Below, piece after piece: positions 48,967 through 54,734 of a DNA stretch of 64,000 nucleotides. Below the pieces are notes generated by a model. That model did no database searches, was not told the DNA's origin, and saw nothing but the letters and a program-made list of their open reading frames with translations. The translations under genes were made by a program, and so were the position numbers. Source of the DNA: Erysipelotrichaceae bacterium (GTDB lineage Bacteria > Bacillota_I > Bacilli_A > Erysipelotrichales > Erysipelotrichaceae); assembly GCA_017512885.1 (NCBI GenBank), contig JAFWEP010000004.1:117433-181432 (forward strand), read 5' to 3'. Positions within the stretch are counted from its first letter, which is position 1; each line of letters starts with the position of its first letter.

Positions 48967-49461
48967 TTATTTCCGGAAACGGATGACGAGCTTGATCTCG
49001 TTCTCGTATTCCGTTTCCTGCAGCGATGCATCGAGACCGCTCTTCCGGCAGAGCTCATAAGCCTGCTTCATGGTGTTGATCCCGATCCGCACGGAATTGC
49101 TGACACCGCGGTCATGAAGCGTATGCCGGGAAGCCAGCGAAGCGATATACTCTTCGCTCTCCCGGACCGTATAGTTCCTTTCCAGGATGACAGAAGCGAC
49201 TTTCTCCTGTTCTGCTTCCGCCACTTTCAGTAAAGCCCGCGCATGCCTTTCGCTGAGCCGTCCTTCATCGACAGCTTCCTGCACGCTCTCCGGCAGTTTC
49301 AGCAGGCGCAGTTTATTGGCCAGAGCCGACTGCGAATAGCCCAGCCTGCGGGCCAGTTCGCTCTGCGTCAGCTCTTCCGTTTCCAGATAATCGCGAATCG
49401 CTTTCGCTTCCGCTACAGCGGAAAGACGCTTCCGCTGTAGATCTTCGATGGTTACAGACAT
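48967..49461 (-). CDS. noc: N-terminally truncated Noc (nucleoid occlusion protein)
   Basis: This is a 164-residue protein. It aligns by eye with the HTH and C-terminal domains of Noc: LARRLGYSQSALANKLRLLKLPESVQEAV (split), then LSERHARALL, and RIGINTMKQAYELCRKSGL. The usual first ~110 residues are missing: the membrane-targeting amphipathic helix, GERR motif and ENLQRE CTP-binding motif. The upstream rsmG gene overlaps the start by 10 nt, so nothing is hidden in another frame. It can probably bind Noc sites but not cycle CTP or attach to membrane. A Noc-type palindrome lies at 50196-50209. Confidence 0.85.
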   Translation of the reverse strand: MSVTIEDLQRKRLSAVAEAKAIRDYLETEELTQSELARRLGYSQSALANKLRLLKLPESVQEAVDEGRLSERHARALLKVAEAEQEKVASVILERNYTVRESEEYIASLASRHTLHDRGVSNSVRIGINTMKQAYELCRKSGLDASLQETEYENEIKLVIRFRK

Positions 49462-50150
49462 TTCTTCTTGATCTCCGTATACAGCCGGGGATAACGGGAA
49501 GGTGTCTCCTTTTCCTTGCGGTAATAGCCCAGTATCCGCAGGGAACCGTCCGGCAGTTCTTCTTTTACAACAAGGGGCTTCCGGAAGCCCAGTTTCTTCC
49601 GGGCGTTCTCGGCATTCACGATCTCTTCTTCGCCTTTCGCTCCGCGTAAGGCCAGGAAACTTCCTCCGACTTTCACGGAAGCAGCACAGATCTCCATCAG
49701 GATCGGCAGCTCGGCTACGGCTCTGGCCGTTGCATAGTCATAGACTTCTCTTTCCTTCCGGGTGAAGTCTTCACTGCGGGCATTGATGACCCGGATATCC
49801 TGCAACGATAGCTTTTCGATCAGCCTCTGCAGGAAAGCACAGCGCTTGCCGTTGGACTCGATCAGATCGACCTGCAATTCCGGATAAGCGATCTTCAGCA
49901 CCACTCCGGGGAAACCGGCACCGGTACCGATATCGGCTAAGGAACCTTTCAGTTCCTCATGGAAAGAGACTAAAAGAGAATCGTAGAAGTGTTTCTCATA
50001 GATCTCCGGAAGCTCGGTGATCGCCGTGAGATTGACCTTCTCGTTCTCTTCGCGTAAATATGCGGCATAAGCCGCATACTGTGACAGCTGCTGTTCACTG
50101 AGTTGCAGACCGTGCTTGGCACAGGCCTCGTAGAATGCCTTTTGATCCAT
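49452..50150 (-). CDS. rsmG: 16S rRNA (guanine-N7) methyltransferase RsmG (GidB)
   Basis: This is a 232-residue protein. The SAM-binding core ADIGTGAGFPGVVLKI is near residue 71, with DLIESNGKRCAFL and ARAVAELPILMEI. It methylates G527 of 16S rRNA. The start at ATG 50150 is consistent with family length; a longer frame would read through the promoter. TATAAT (minus, 50157-50162) is 6 nt before the ATG, with no ribosome binding site. It leads the rsmG-noc-parA-parB operon, the usual arrangement near oriC. Confidence 0.93.
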   Translation of the reverse strand: MDQKAFYEACAKHGLQLSEQQLSQYAAYAAYLREENEKVNLTAITELPEIYEKHFYDSLLVSFHEELKGSLADIGTGAGFPGVVLKIAYPELQVDLIESNGKRCAFLQRLIEKLSLQDIRVINARSEDFTRKEREVYDYATARAVAELPILMEICAASVKVGGSFLALRGAKGEEEIVNAENARKKLGFRKPLVVKEELPDGSLRILGYYRKEKETPSRYPRLYTEIKKKCL

Positions 50151-50156
50151 GACCCT

Positions 50157-50162
50157 ATTATA
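50157..50162 (-). promoter_or_regulatory. -10 box 6 nt before rsmG
   Basis: TATAAT then AGGGTC then ATG on the minus strand. The Noc-type palindrome lies 34 bp upstream of this box. Confidence 0.6.
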
Positions 50163-50195
50163 CCCGAAGAGAGGTCGTTTCTCTACGGAAACAGT

Positions 50196-50209
50196 GTTTC
50201 CCGGGAAAA
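50196..50209. promoter_or_regulatory. Noc-binding-site-like palindrome
   Basis: GTTTCCCGGGAAAA contains the perfect 12-bp core TTTCCCGGGAAA of the B. subtilis Noc site (ATTTCCCGGGAAAT). It is located between the GNAT gene and the rsmG promoter. A perfect 12-mer is expected only once in millions of bases by chance. Confidence 0.7.
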
Positions 50210-50214
50210 GATTT

Positions 50215-50742
50215 CTACTGTAGCGGAGACCTTTCCCCACCGAAGCAGTAATAGACCGTATCGATCCCTTCGCCCCGGTCATTCGGGATGCGCAGCACTT
50301 CCCGGAAACCCAGTTTCGTCAGGACAGCCATATGTGCCGTATTGCCGGACCAGGTCCGCAGCAGGACCTTCTCTTCCGTGATCTTCCGTAAATGCTGATA
50401 CAGCTGTGCTGTGATCCCCTGTCCCCGATAAGGCTTGCGGACGATGACCGTGGAGACATAGGTATAGGCCTCTTTTCCCAGTTTCTCCAGCACATATCCC
50501 TGACGGTAAGAGAGGAAACCAAGAGTTTCTTCTCCTTCCTTCGCCAGCAGAAAAGACTGCTCCTGCAAAGCTGCAAAGTAGGCAGAGGGCAGTTCTTTTT
50601 CATTCGTATCCTGTAAGTCCTGCTGGACCGTACTGCTGCGGGCAGAGAGGGGCGGCACGAATTCCCGATCGCTTTCGATCAGGATCTGCCAGACCTCTCC
50701 CTTTTCTTTTTCCGACAATTCCTGCCGTTCGATGATGATCAT
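50215..50742 (-). CDS. GNAT family N-acetyltransferase
   Basis: This is a 175-residue protein. The acetyl-CoA motif is VRKPYRGQGITAQLYQHL near 110-127, followed by NTAHMAVLTKLGF (motif B). Its first bases overlap the 3' end of the phosphatase gene by 4 nt (ATGA), so it is translated with it. The substrate is unknown. Confidence 0.85.
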   Translation of the reverse strand: MIIIERQELSEKEKGEVWQILIESDREFVPPLSARSSTVQQDLQDTNEKELPSAYFAALQEQSFLLAKEGEETLGFLSYRQGYVLEKLGKEAYTYVSTVIVRKPYRGQGITAQLYQHLRKITEEKVLLRTWSGNTAHMAVLTKLGFREVLRIPNDRGEGIDTVYYCFGGERSPLQ

Positions 50743-52226
50743 TTCCTGTATTTCCCGGCGATATGAGTATAGCTGATGACCAGGAAGAGGCAGAGGAAGA
50801 CCGTTCCCAGATACGGGAGCAGGAAGAGCGGAGAGTTCTGCGGCAGGAAGAGGAAACTGCCGCCCAGCGCTGCAAAGAGCAGGGCAAAGAGGATCCAGAG
50901 CCTGGAAACAGAACGGTTATAGGCCGTGACATCGCTGACTTTCGGTCCTTCCTTTTCAAAGGTGAAGAAGGCAGCCGGCTTCTGCATGCGGCGTACATAG
51001 AGCCCGATACCCAGGAACAGCAGAGTCAGCGCTTCCCAGATCAGGAAGGCCGGCAGCATGCCCCTCCTCTTCGCGCTGCCGAAGAGCGTCGCGGGCTTGC
51101 AGAGCCTTCCTTCCAGCATGGCCAGACTCTCTTCCGCCATCCCGATCCTGAGCAGGAAAGCCTCGGCGGATGCCTTCAGATCGGTCTTCGTGATATCTTT
51201 CTTTTCATCGTTGACCACCACCCGGATCATATCGTTCAGGTTCTTCTCCAGGATGATGTCGTACTTGGCGGGGTCTTTTTCTATATTGATCTCGTAGTAG
51301 TTGTCGTAGGTCAGCATGTAGTCGTCGACGATCTCCTGATAGCTGGCCCCGCTCAGCGCTTCTAAAAGCATGCAGACGAAACCGGTGCGGTCCTTGCCTT
51401 CCGTGCAGTGAATGAGGTAGGGACCTTCCTGTTCCGCCATCGCTGTCAGACCGTTGACGAGCTTCTGCTGGAACTCTTCCGAACCGTAGTTCATATTCAG
51501 GGCAATGGGCAGTACCTGTCCGCTCTCATAGAGCGAAAGGAAATAGGGAGAAGCGAAGTCCTCCTTCGCCAGATAGCCCTGGATCTTTTCGTCGGTATCG
51601 GCCAGATTCAGGATGAACTGCACCCCGGCTCCTTCGATCAGCCGATCGACATAGGGGGCCCTTTTGTGCTGGTTGTCGCAGGGCGAAGCGGAACGATAGA
51701 AGATGCCCGGCTTCAGGTCGCCGACTTCCACATTGCGGAAGTTCGCAAAGGCTTCGTCGCTGGGATAGTCTTCCCGGATATCGGTGTAGTGGATATCCCG
51801 GGCCAGCTGCATCTCGAGATAAGTGCCGTGTTCCCGCAGGACGACGCTGGCGCTGCCGTCTTCTTTCAGATCCGCGATCTTCCAGAGATCTTCTCCGTTA
51901 TTGATGCCGACCTTGATGTAGGGATAACCGGGATAGGCAACTAAGAGAGGCGAGCCGACATCGACATAGTAGCCGTTGTAGTAAGGCAGATCCTCCAGGA
52001 CATAGCCGTTGGAGAAAGTCACGTCGACACTGTCACCGTAGACGAAGCCCTGCCCGTTGAAGTCATCGATGGTCATCTCGAGGTAGACACCGCCGAACTC
52101 TGTTTCATGTTGGAGGGGGAGATCCTTCACTTCCGGGATCTTCGCTTCCGTGCGGCAGGCACTGATCCCGGCCAGCAGGAACAGTACCGAACATATCGTC
52201 ATTATCTTATTTACTGTCTTTTTCAT
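50739..52226 (-). CDS. Tyrosine-phosphatase lipoprotein with C-terminal membrane region
   Basis: This is a 495-residue protein. The signal ends with LLAGISAC, a lipobox. Residues 40-150 (FGGVYLEMTIDDFNGQGFVYGD) are a beta domain resembling the C-terminal barrel of SAM-hydroxide adenosyltransferases. Residues 165-370 are a PF13350-type phosphatase with signature HCTEGKDRTG and the general-acid region FRNVEVGDLKPGIFYRSA. Two or three membrane helices end the protein. So a P-loop Cys phosphatase faces outside, tethered at both ends. GATAAT (minus, 52233-52238) is 6 nt before the ATG. Confidence 0.82.
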   Translation of the reverse strand: MKKTVNKIMTICSVLFLLAGISACRTEAKIPEVKDLPLQHETEFGGVYLEMTIDDFNGQGFVYGDSVDVTFSNGYVLEDLPYYNGYYVDVGSPLLVAYPGYPYIKVGINNGEDLWKIADLKEDGSASVVLREHGTYLEMQLARDIHYTDIREDYPSDEAFANFRNVEVGDLKPGIFYRSASPCDNQHKRAPYVDRLIEGAGVQFILNLADTDEKIQGYLAKEDFASPYFLSLYESGQVLPIALNMNYGSEEFQQKLVNGLTAMAEQEGPYLIHCTEGKDRTGFVCMLLEALSGASYQEIVDDYMLTYDNYYEINIEKDPAKYDIILEKNLNDMIRVVVNDEKKDITKTDLKASAEAFLLRIGMAEESLAMLEGRLCKPATLFGSAKRRGMLPAFLIWEALTLLFLGIGLYVRRMQKPAAFFTFEKEGPKVSDVTAYNRSVSRLWILFALLFAALGGSFLFLPQNSPLFLLPYLGTVFLCLFLVISYTHIAGKYRK

Positions 52227-52232
52227 AATTCT

Positions 52233-52238
52233 ATTATC
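52233..52238 (-). promoter_or_regulatory. -10 box 6 nt before the phosphatase start
   Basis: GATAAT then AGAATT then ATG at 52226 (minus strand). There is no ribosome binding site. GATAAT matches 5 of 6 consensus positions. Confidence 0.5.
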
Positions 52239-52279
52239 CCTGTACCTGCCACCAAAAAACAAGAGTTCTCACTCCTGTT

Positions 52280-52573
52280 TCATCGCACCCGGAGCTCCTC
52301 TGCTGGAGAGACCTGCAGCCGCAATCCCAGGGGATGCAGTATCTTCAACAGTGTATCCAGATTCGGCGTGATCCGGAACGTTTCAATACGAGCGATCGAA
52401 GACTGCGGCATGTTGCAGAGATCTGCCAGCTCCCGCTGGCTGAGACCAAGCATATTCCTCTGTTCGATGATCGTGCCGATGATCATGGACAGTTCTTCGA
52501 TCCTTTCCATCTCTTCTTTCCGTTCCGGACTGATATTTTTAACATAATTCTTATAATCTTCCCAGGATTTCAT
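52280..52573 (-). CDS. HigA-like XRE antitoxin
   Basis: This is a 97-residue protein. The HTH (LGLSQRELADLCNMPQSSIARIE) is in the middle, with a C-terminal LDTLLKILHPLGLRLQV helix typical of HigA partners of Gp49-type toxins. It overlaps the toxin gene by 4 nt. It appears intact while the toxin frame is broken. Confidence 0.85.
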   Translation of the reverse strand: MKSWEDYKNYVKNISPERKEEMERIEELSMIIGTIIEQRNMLGLSQRELADLCNMPQSSIARIETFRITPNLDTLLKILHPLGLRLQVSPAEELRVR

Positions 52574-52936
52574 GATATTGTTCCCTTTCTTTGCAGGTAA
52601 TCATTGATCTCTCTACGAGCTCTCTTCAATTCTTTTTCAGGTGTTTTTTGTGTGCGTTTGCGAAAAAGATGAAGAAGAACAAATGTGCTTCCTCCATCGC
52701 TGAAGTAGAAGATTCGATTTACGCCCGGTCTTAATTCCCACAGATCATTCTCTATGTGTTTCGAAATGATCACAGGGAGTCTCGTTCCTTTTTCCTGCAG
52801 TAACTGAATATAAAGACTGATCTGTTGATACTGGATCCTGGCATCTTTACTGAAGAAGGATCGTCGATGCAGATTCAAGCATTTCCCATAACTCAGATCG
52901 ATTGTCTTTGGTCTCGTAGAATATGATCTGAAACAT
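52570..52936 (-). pseudogene. HigB/Gp49-type toxin, frameshifted near the N-terminus
   Basis: The true start is ATG 52936, with GGAG about 8 nt upstream, reading MFQIIFYETKDNRSELWEML, then ES. It goes out of frame because of an extra base at 52870. The continuation HRRSFFSKDARIQYQQI...KRARREINDYLQRK is one frame away and runs to 52570. The second part contains the Gp49 core (LWELRPGVNRIFYF and HLFRKRTQKTP). A TTG at 52878 could start a short N-terminally deleted form, but no ribosome binding site supports it. It is probably inactive. Confidence 0.75.
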
Positions 52937-52959
52937 TGTCGTTCTCCGAAACCAACCTA

Positions 52960-52988
52960 ATAATATCATTTACGCTATCATATTACAA
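52960..52988 (-). promoter_or_regulatory. Promoter of the degenerate higBA pair
   Basis: On the minus strand TTGTAA (52983-52988) and TATTAT (52960-52965) are 17 nt apart. The 5' leader is about 20 nt with GGAG ahead of ATG 52936. Confidence 0.6.
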
Positions 52989-53062
52989 TGTTCGGTTTAC
53001 AAATCTCGTGTTCGGAACTCCTTTCAATAGATTATTTCCGATAAAACACTGTTTTCCTACAC

Positions 53063-53087
53063 TAAAAAGGACCTCCTCAGAGATCCT
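53063..53087 (-). terminator. Terminator after the WYL regulator gene
   Basis: AGGATC/GGTCCT (53087-53068, minus strand) with an 8-nt loop and TTTTT downstream. Confidence 0.5.
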
Positions 53088-54100
53088 CACTCCTGTTTCT
53101 CTCTCCTCCGATAAGCCTTTTCAGCAATGGAATAGAACTTATGGAGATCATTCTGTAGATCCTTCGGTTCCAACACTACCGCATGTCTGCCGAACTTCAG
53201 GAAATACTGGAAAGCCTGCGAAGGAGCACACTCAAAGGTATAGATATCTCCTTCCTTCCCTGTCAGACGGGGACGGTGCAGATAGATCTTCTTCAGCATA
53301 TCCTGTCCTCTTTCCGTAAGCCTGACCTTTACCAGCGGAGCCGTATCGCTGCGGTAGGCAAACTGCGGACCGTACTTCAGCATCATCCCGAAGACTTTCT
53401 CATTCTCTTCGCTGAAGGAAGCTGCTTCATTCAGGATGATCACCTTCCGTAAACGGGTGATCCGGAAACTGTAGGCATTCCCCTTGTATTCCCCGATCAG
53501 ATAGTTGAAGAGCTCTTCCTTGGAATTGGTGATCCGGTAGGGAGAGACGATATGCATGGCATCGTAGGATGTCGTCGTAAAGTAGATCTTCCGTTCGTTT
53601 GCGATCGCTTCCTCGATCGTTTCCACCGTCTCCTTGAAGATGATCCTCTCCCGGCGGTCCTGCGGCAGTAAAGTATAGCTCGCCAGCATGTTCCGGAAAT
53701 AGTTGGACATCGAAGAGTTCCGGATATGGTAGGATTCGATGAACTGAAAGATCCGGGAAGTATGTCTGGTCGGTTTGATGGAGATAGTGACTTCCGAAAG
53801 GTTCCCTTCCAGCTGATTGGACTTCGTTTCCACATAGTTCTGGATATCGGAAGCGATCTGCCGGATCTCCATGCTGTTCAGCGAAGAATGTTCGGCAATG
53901 ACGCCCTGGATATGATCGAAGATATCGCTGCTGCGTTCATGGTAGAGCTCATAGTAGTTCTCGATCAGGACATTGTAAAAGTCATTCCGGTTCAGAGAAC
54001 CGTCTTTCTTGAAGAACTCAAAGAGTTCCATGTCCTTCAGCAGGATATTCTGTACCTGTTCCGACAGATAGACCTTGATCTTTTCTTCCATAAAACTCAC
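53087..54100 (-). CDS. Ribbon-helix-helix / WYL-domain transcriptional regulator
   Basis: This is a 337-residue protein. The first 50 residues (KIKVYLSEQVQNILL, a turn, then SLNRNDFYNVLIENYY) have the strand-helix-helix pattern of ribbon-helix-helix DNA binders. The middle part is helical. The WYL region (about 170-260) includes KIYFTTTSYDAMHIVSPYRI and YLIGEYKGNAYSFRITRLRKV, followed by a C-terminal extension (WCX-like). WYL proteins sense nucleic-acid or nucleotide ligands. It faces away from the RNA array/DUF2828/rtcB locus and is its likely regulator. The ATG at 54100 has AAGAAGGTGAG ahead of it. Confidence 0.8.
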   Translation of the reverse strand: MSFMEEKIKVYLSEQVQNILLKDMELFEFFKKDGSLNRNDFYNVLIENYYELYHERSSDIFDHIQGVIAEHSSLNSMEIRQIASDIQNYVETKSNQLEGNLSEVTISIKPTRHTSRIFQFIESYHIRNSSMSNYFRNMLASYTLLPQDRRERIIFKETVETIEEAIANERKIYFTTTSYDAMHIVSPYRITNSKEELFNYLIGEYKGNAYSFRITRLRKVIILNEAASFSEENEKVFGMMLKYGPQFAYRSDTAPLVKVRLTERGQDMLKKIYLHRPRLTGKEGDIYTFECAPSQAFQYFLKFGRHAVVLEPKDLQNDLHKFYSIAEKAYRRREKQE

Positions 54101-54109
54101 CTTCTTACC

Positions 54110-54115
54110 ATTATA
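54110..54115 (-). promoter_or_regulatory. -10 box of the WYL regulator gene
   Basis: TATAAT on the minus strand, 9 nt ahead of the translation start. The AAGAAGGTGAG ribosome binding site lies between the two, so this may instead mark a very short leader. Confidence 0.5.
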
Positions 54116-54126
54116 ATACCCTTTCT

Positions 54127-54190
54127 GGGGTCACTATTCTATAGAGTATTCCTTTAATTAAAGTATTATTGGTTATTCTAAGGGGTCACT
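54127..54190. promoter_or_regulatory. Intergenic control region with a direct repeat
   Basis: GGGGTCACT occurs at 54127-54135 and 54182-54190, 55 bp apart in the same orientation, between the WYL regulator and the RNA array. These are candidate operators for the ribbon-helix-helix/WYL protein. No clear sigma70 promoter for the array could be fixed. Confidence 0.45.
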
Positions 54191-54259
54191 CAGTAATCTT
54201 TTCTGAGAATCGAAATCTATGTGTATATCCTTTACCATGAAGATGCCGGATGATCCGGA

Positions 54260-54352
54260 AAGACGCAGACCGCAAACCATTGGATGACTCTGGTGAAGGC
54301 GTTCGGCTTCGGCTGTCCGTCTGGGGTTCGACTCCCCACTGAATAGCGTCTT
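54260..54352 (+). ncRNA. RNA-array unit 1: tRNA-mimicking (Y-RNA-like) RNA
   Basis: The closing stem is AAGACGC (54260-54266) with GCGTCTT (54346-54352), 7 bp. Inside are a GCAAAC motif (54272-54277), a D-arm-like ACCA/TGGT stem (54276-54279, 54291-54294) with a GG-containing loop, and a CGGC-TTCG-GCTG tetraloop hairpin (54304-54315). A perfect T-arm follows: TGGGG-TTCGACT-CCCCA (54322-54338). Seven nucleotides separate the T-arm from the closing stem and there is no CCA, so it is not a normal tRNA. Bacterial Y RNAs (YrlA type) have this kind of tRNA-like module. Confidence 0.7.
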
Positions 54353-54358
54353 GTAGAA

Positions 54359-54413
54359 AAGGTGCGTACCGCAAACTATAGATCTTGACTGTCAATCTCT
54401 ATAAATGCATCTT
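54359..54413 (+). ncRNA. RNA-array unit 2
   Basis: The closing stem is AAGGTGC (54359-54365) with GCATCTT (54407-54413), 7 bp with one G-U. ACCGCAAAC follows the 5' strand as in unit 1. An inner stem TATAGA/TCTATA (54377-54382, 54398-54403) is capped by TTGA/TCAA. It is 6 nt from unit 1. Confidence 0.6.
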
Positions 54414-54429
54414 GTGATCTACGGCAAAG

Positions 54430-54494
54430 AACGACACCAACTGCAAACTCAGCGAACTCCTTGTCAGGAAATCTGACCCGCATAACGTGTCGTG
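54430..54494 (+). ncRNA. RNA-array unit 3
   Basis: The closing stem is ACGACAC (54431-54437) with GTGTCGT (54487-54493). Its sequence differs from the other units but is fully compensated. GCAAAC is at 54443-54448. An inner GTCAG/CTGAC hairpin (54463-54467, 54473-54477) carries a GAAAT loop. Confidence 0.6.
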
Positions 54495-54497
54495 AGT

Positions 54498-54570
54498 AAG
54501 ACGTCTTCAGCAAACCTTTCACTCATAAGCTTGGTGGCTGCTAAGGAACGATCCTTAGATATGACGTCTT
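54498..54570 (+). ncRNA. RNA-array unit 4
   Basis: The closing stem is AAGACGTC (54498-54505) with GACGTCTT (54563-54570), 8 bp. GCAAAC is at 54510-54515. The inner hairpin CTAAGGA-ACGA-TCCTTAG (54541-54558) is perfect. It is 3-4 nt from unit 3. Confidence 0.62.
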
Positions 54571-54575
54571 GAAGA

Positions 54576-54656
54576 AAGATGCTTTCAGCAGAGAGAGGGA
54601 TAAACCGACAAGCGAGTGCTCCGTTTTACCCGCACCGGTCTCACAAAAGGCATCTT
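54576..54656 (+). ncRNA. RNA-array unit 5
   Basis: The closing stem is AAGATGC (54576-54582) with GCATCTT (54650-54656). The internal-loop motif has diverged to GCAGAG. Inner pairings are less clear: GGGATAAA near 54598-54605 can face TTTTACCC near 54624-54631. It ends 4 nt before the GC-rich hairpin. Confidence 0.55.
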
Positions 54657-54659
54657 GAA

Positions 54660-54678
54660 AAGCCGGCATTGCCGGCTT
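54660..54678 (+). terminator. GC-rich hairpin closing the RNA array
   Basis: AAGCCGGC-ATT-GCCGGCTT (54660-54678). No T-tract follows, so it may be a processing or partial termination site that lets some transcripts reach the DUF2828 gene. Its AAG...CTT ends echo the array units. Confidence 0.5.
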
Positions 54679-54734
54679 CCACTTACAGGAACAGCAGTGA
54701 AACATTCGCTGCAATGACAGAAAGAAGGGATACC

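Noticed and set aside
47300..50300. parS site near the par genes
   Set aside because: I found no TGTTTCACGTGAAACA-like palindrome, only the Noc-type TTTCCCGGGAAA.
54314..54352. A tRNA gene at the TTCGACT arm
   Set aside because: The T-arm is perfect, but no 7-bp acceptor stem directly abuts it, no anticodon arm is clear, and no discriminator/CCA is present.
54240..54680. CRISPR array
   Set aside because: Repeated GCAAAC and CTT motifs are short, the units differ in length and sequence, and they form paired stems rather than identical repeats with spacers.
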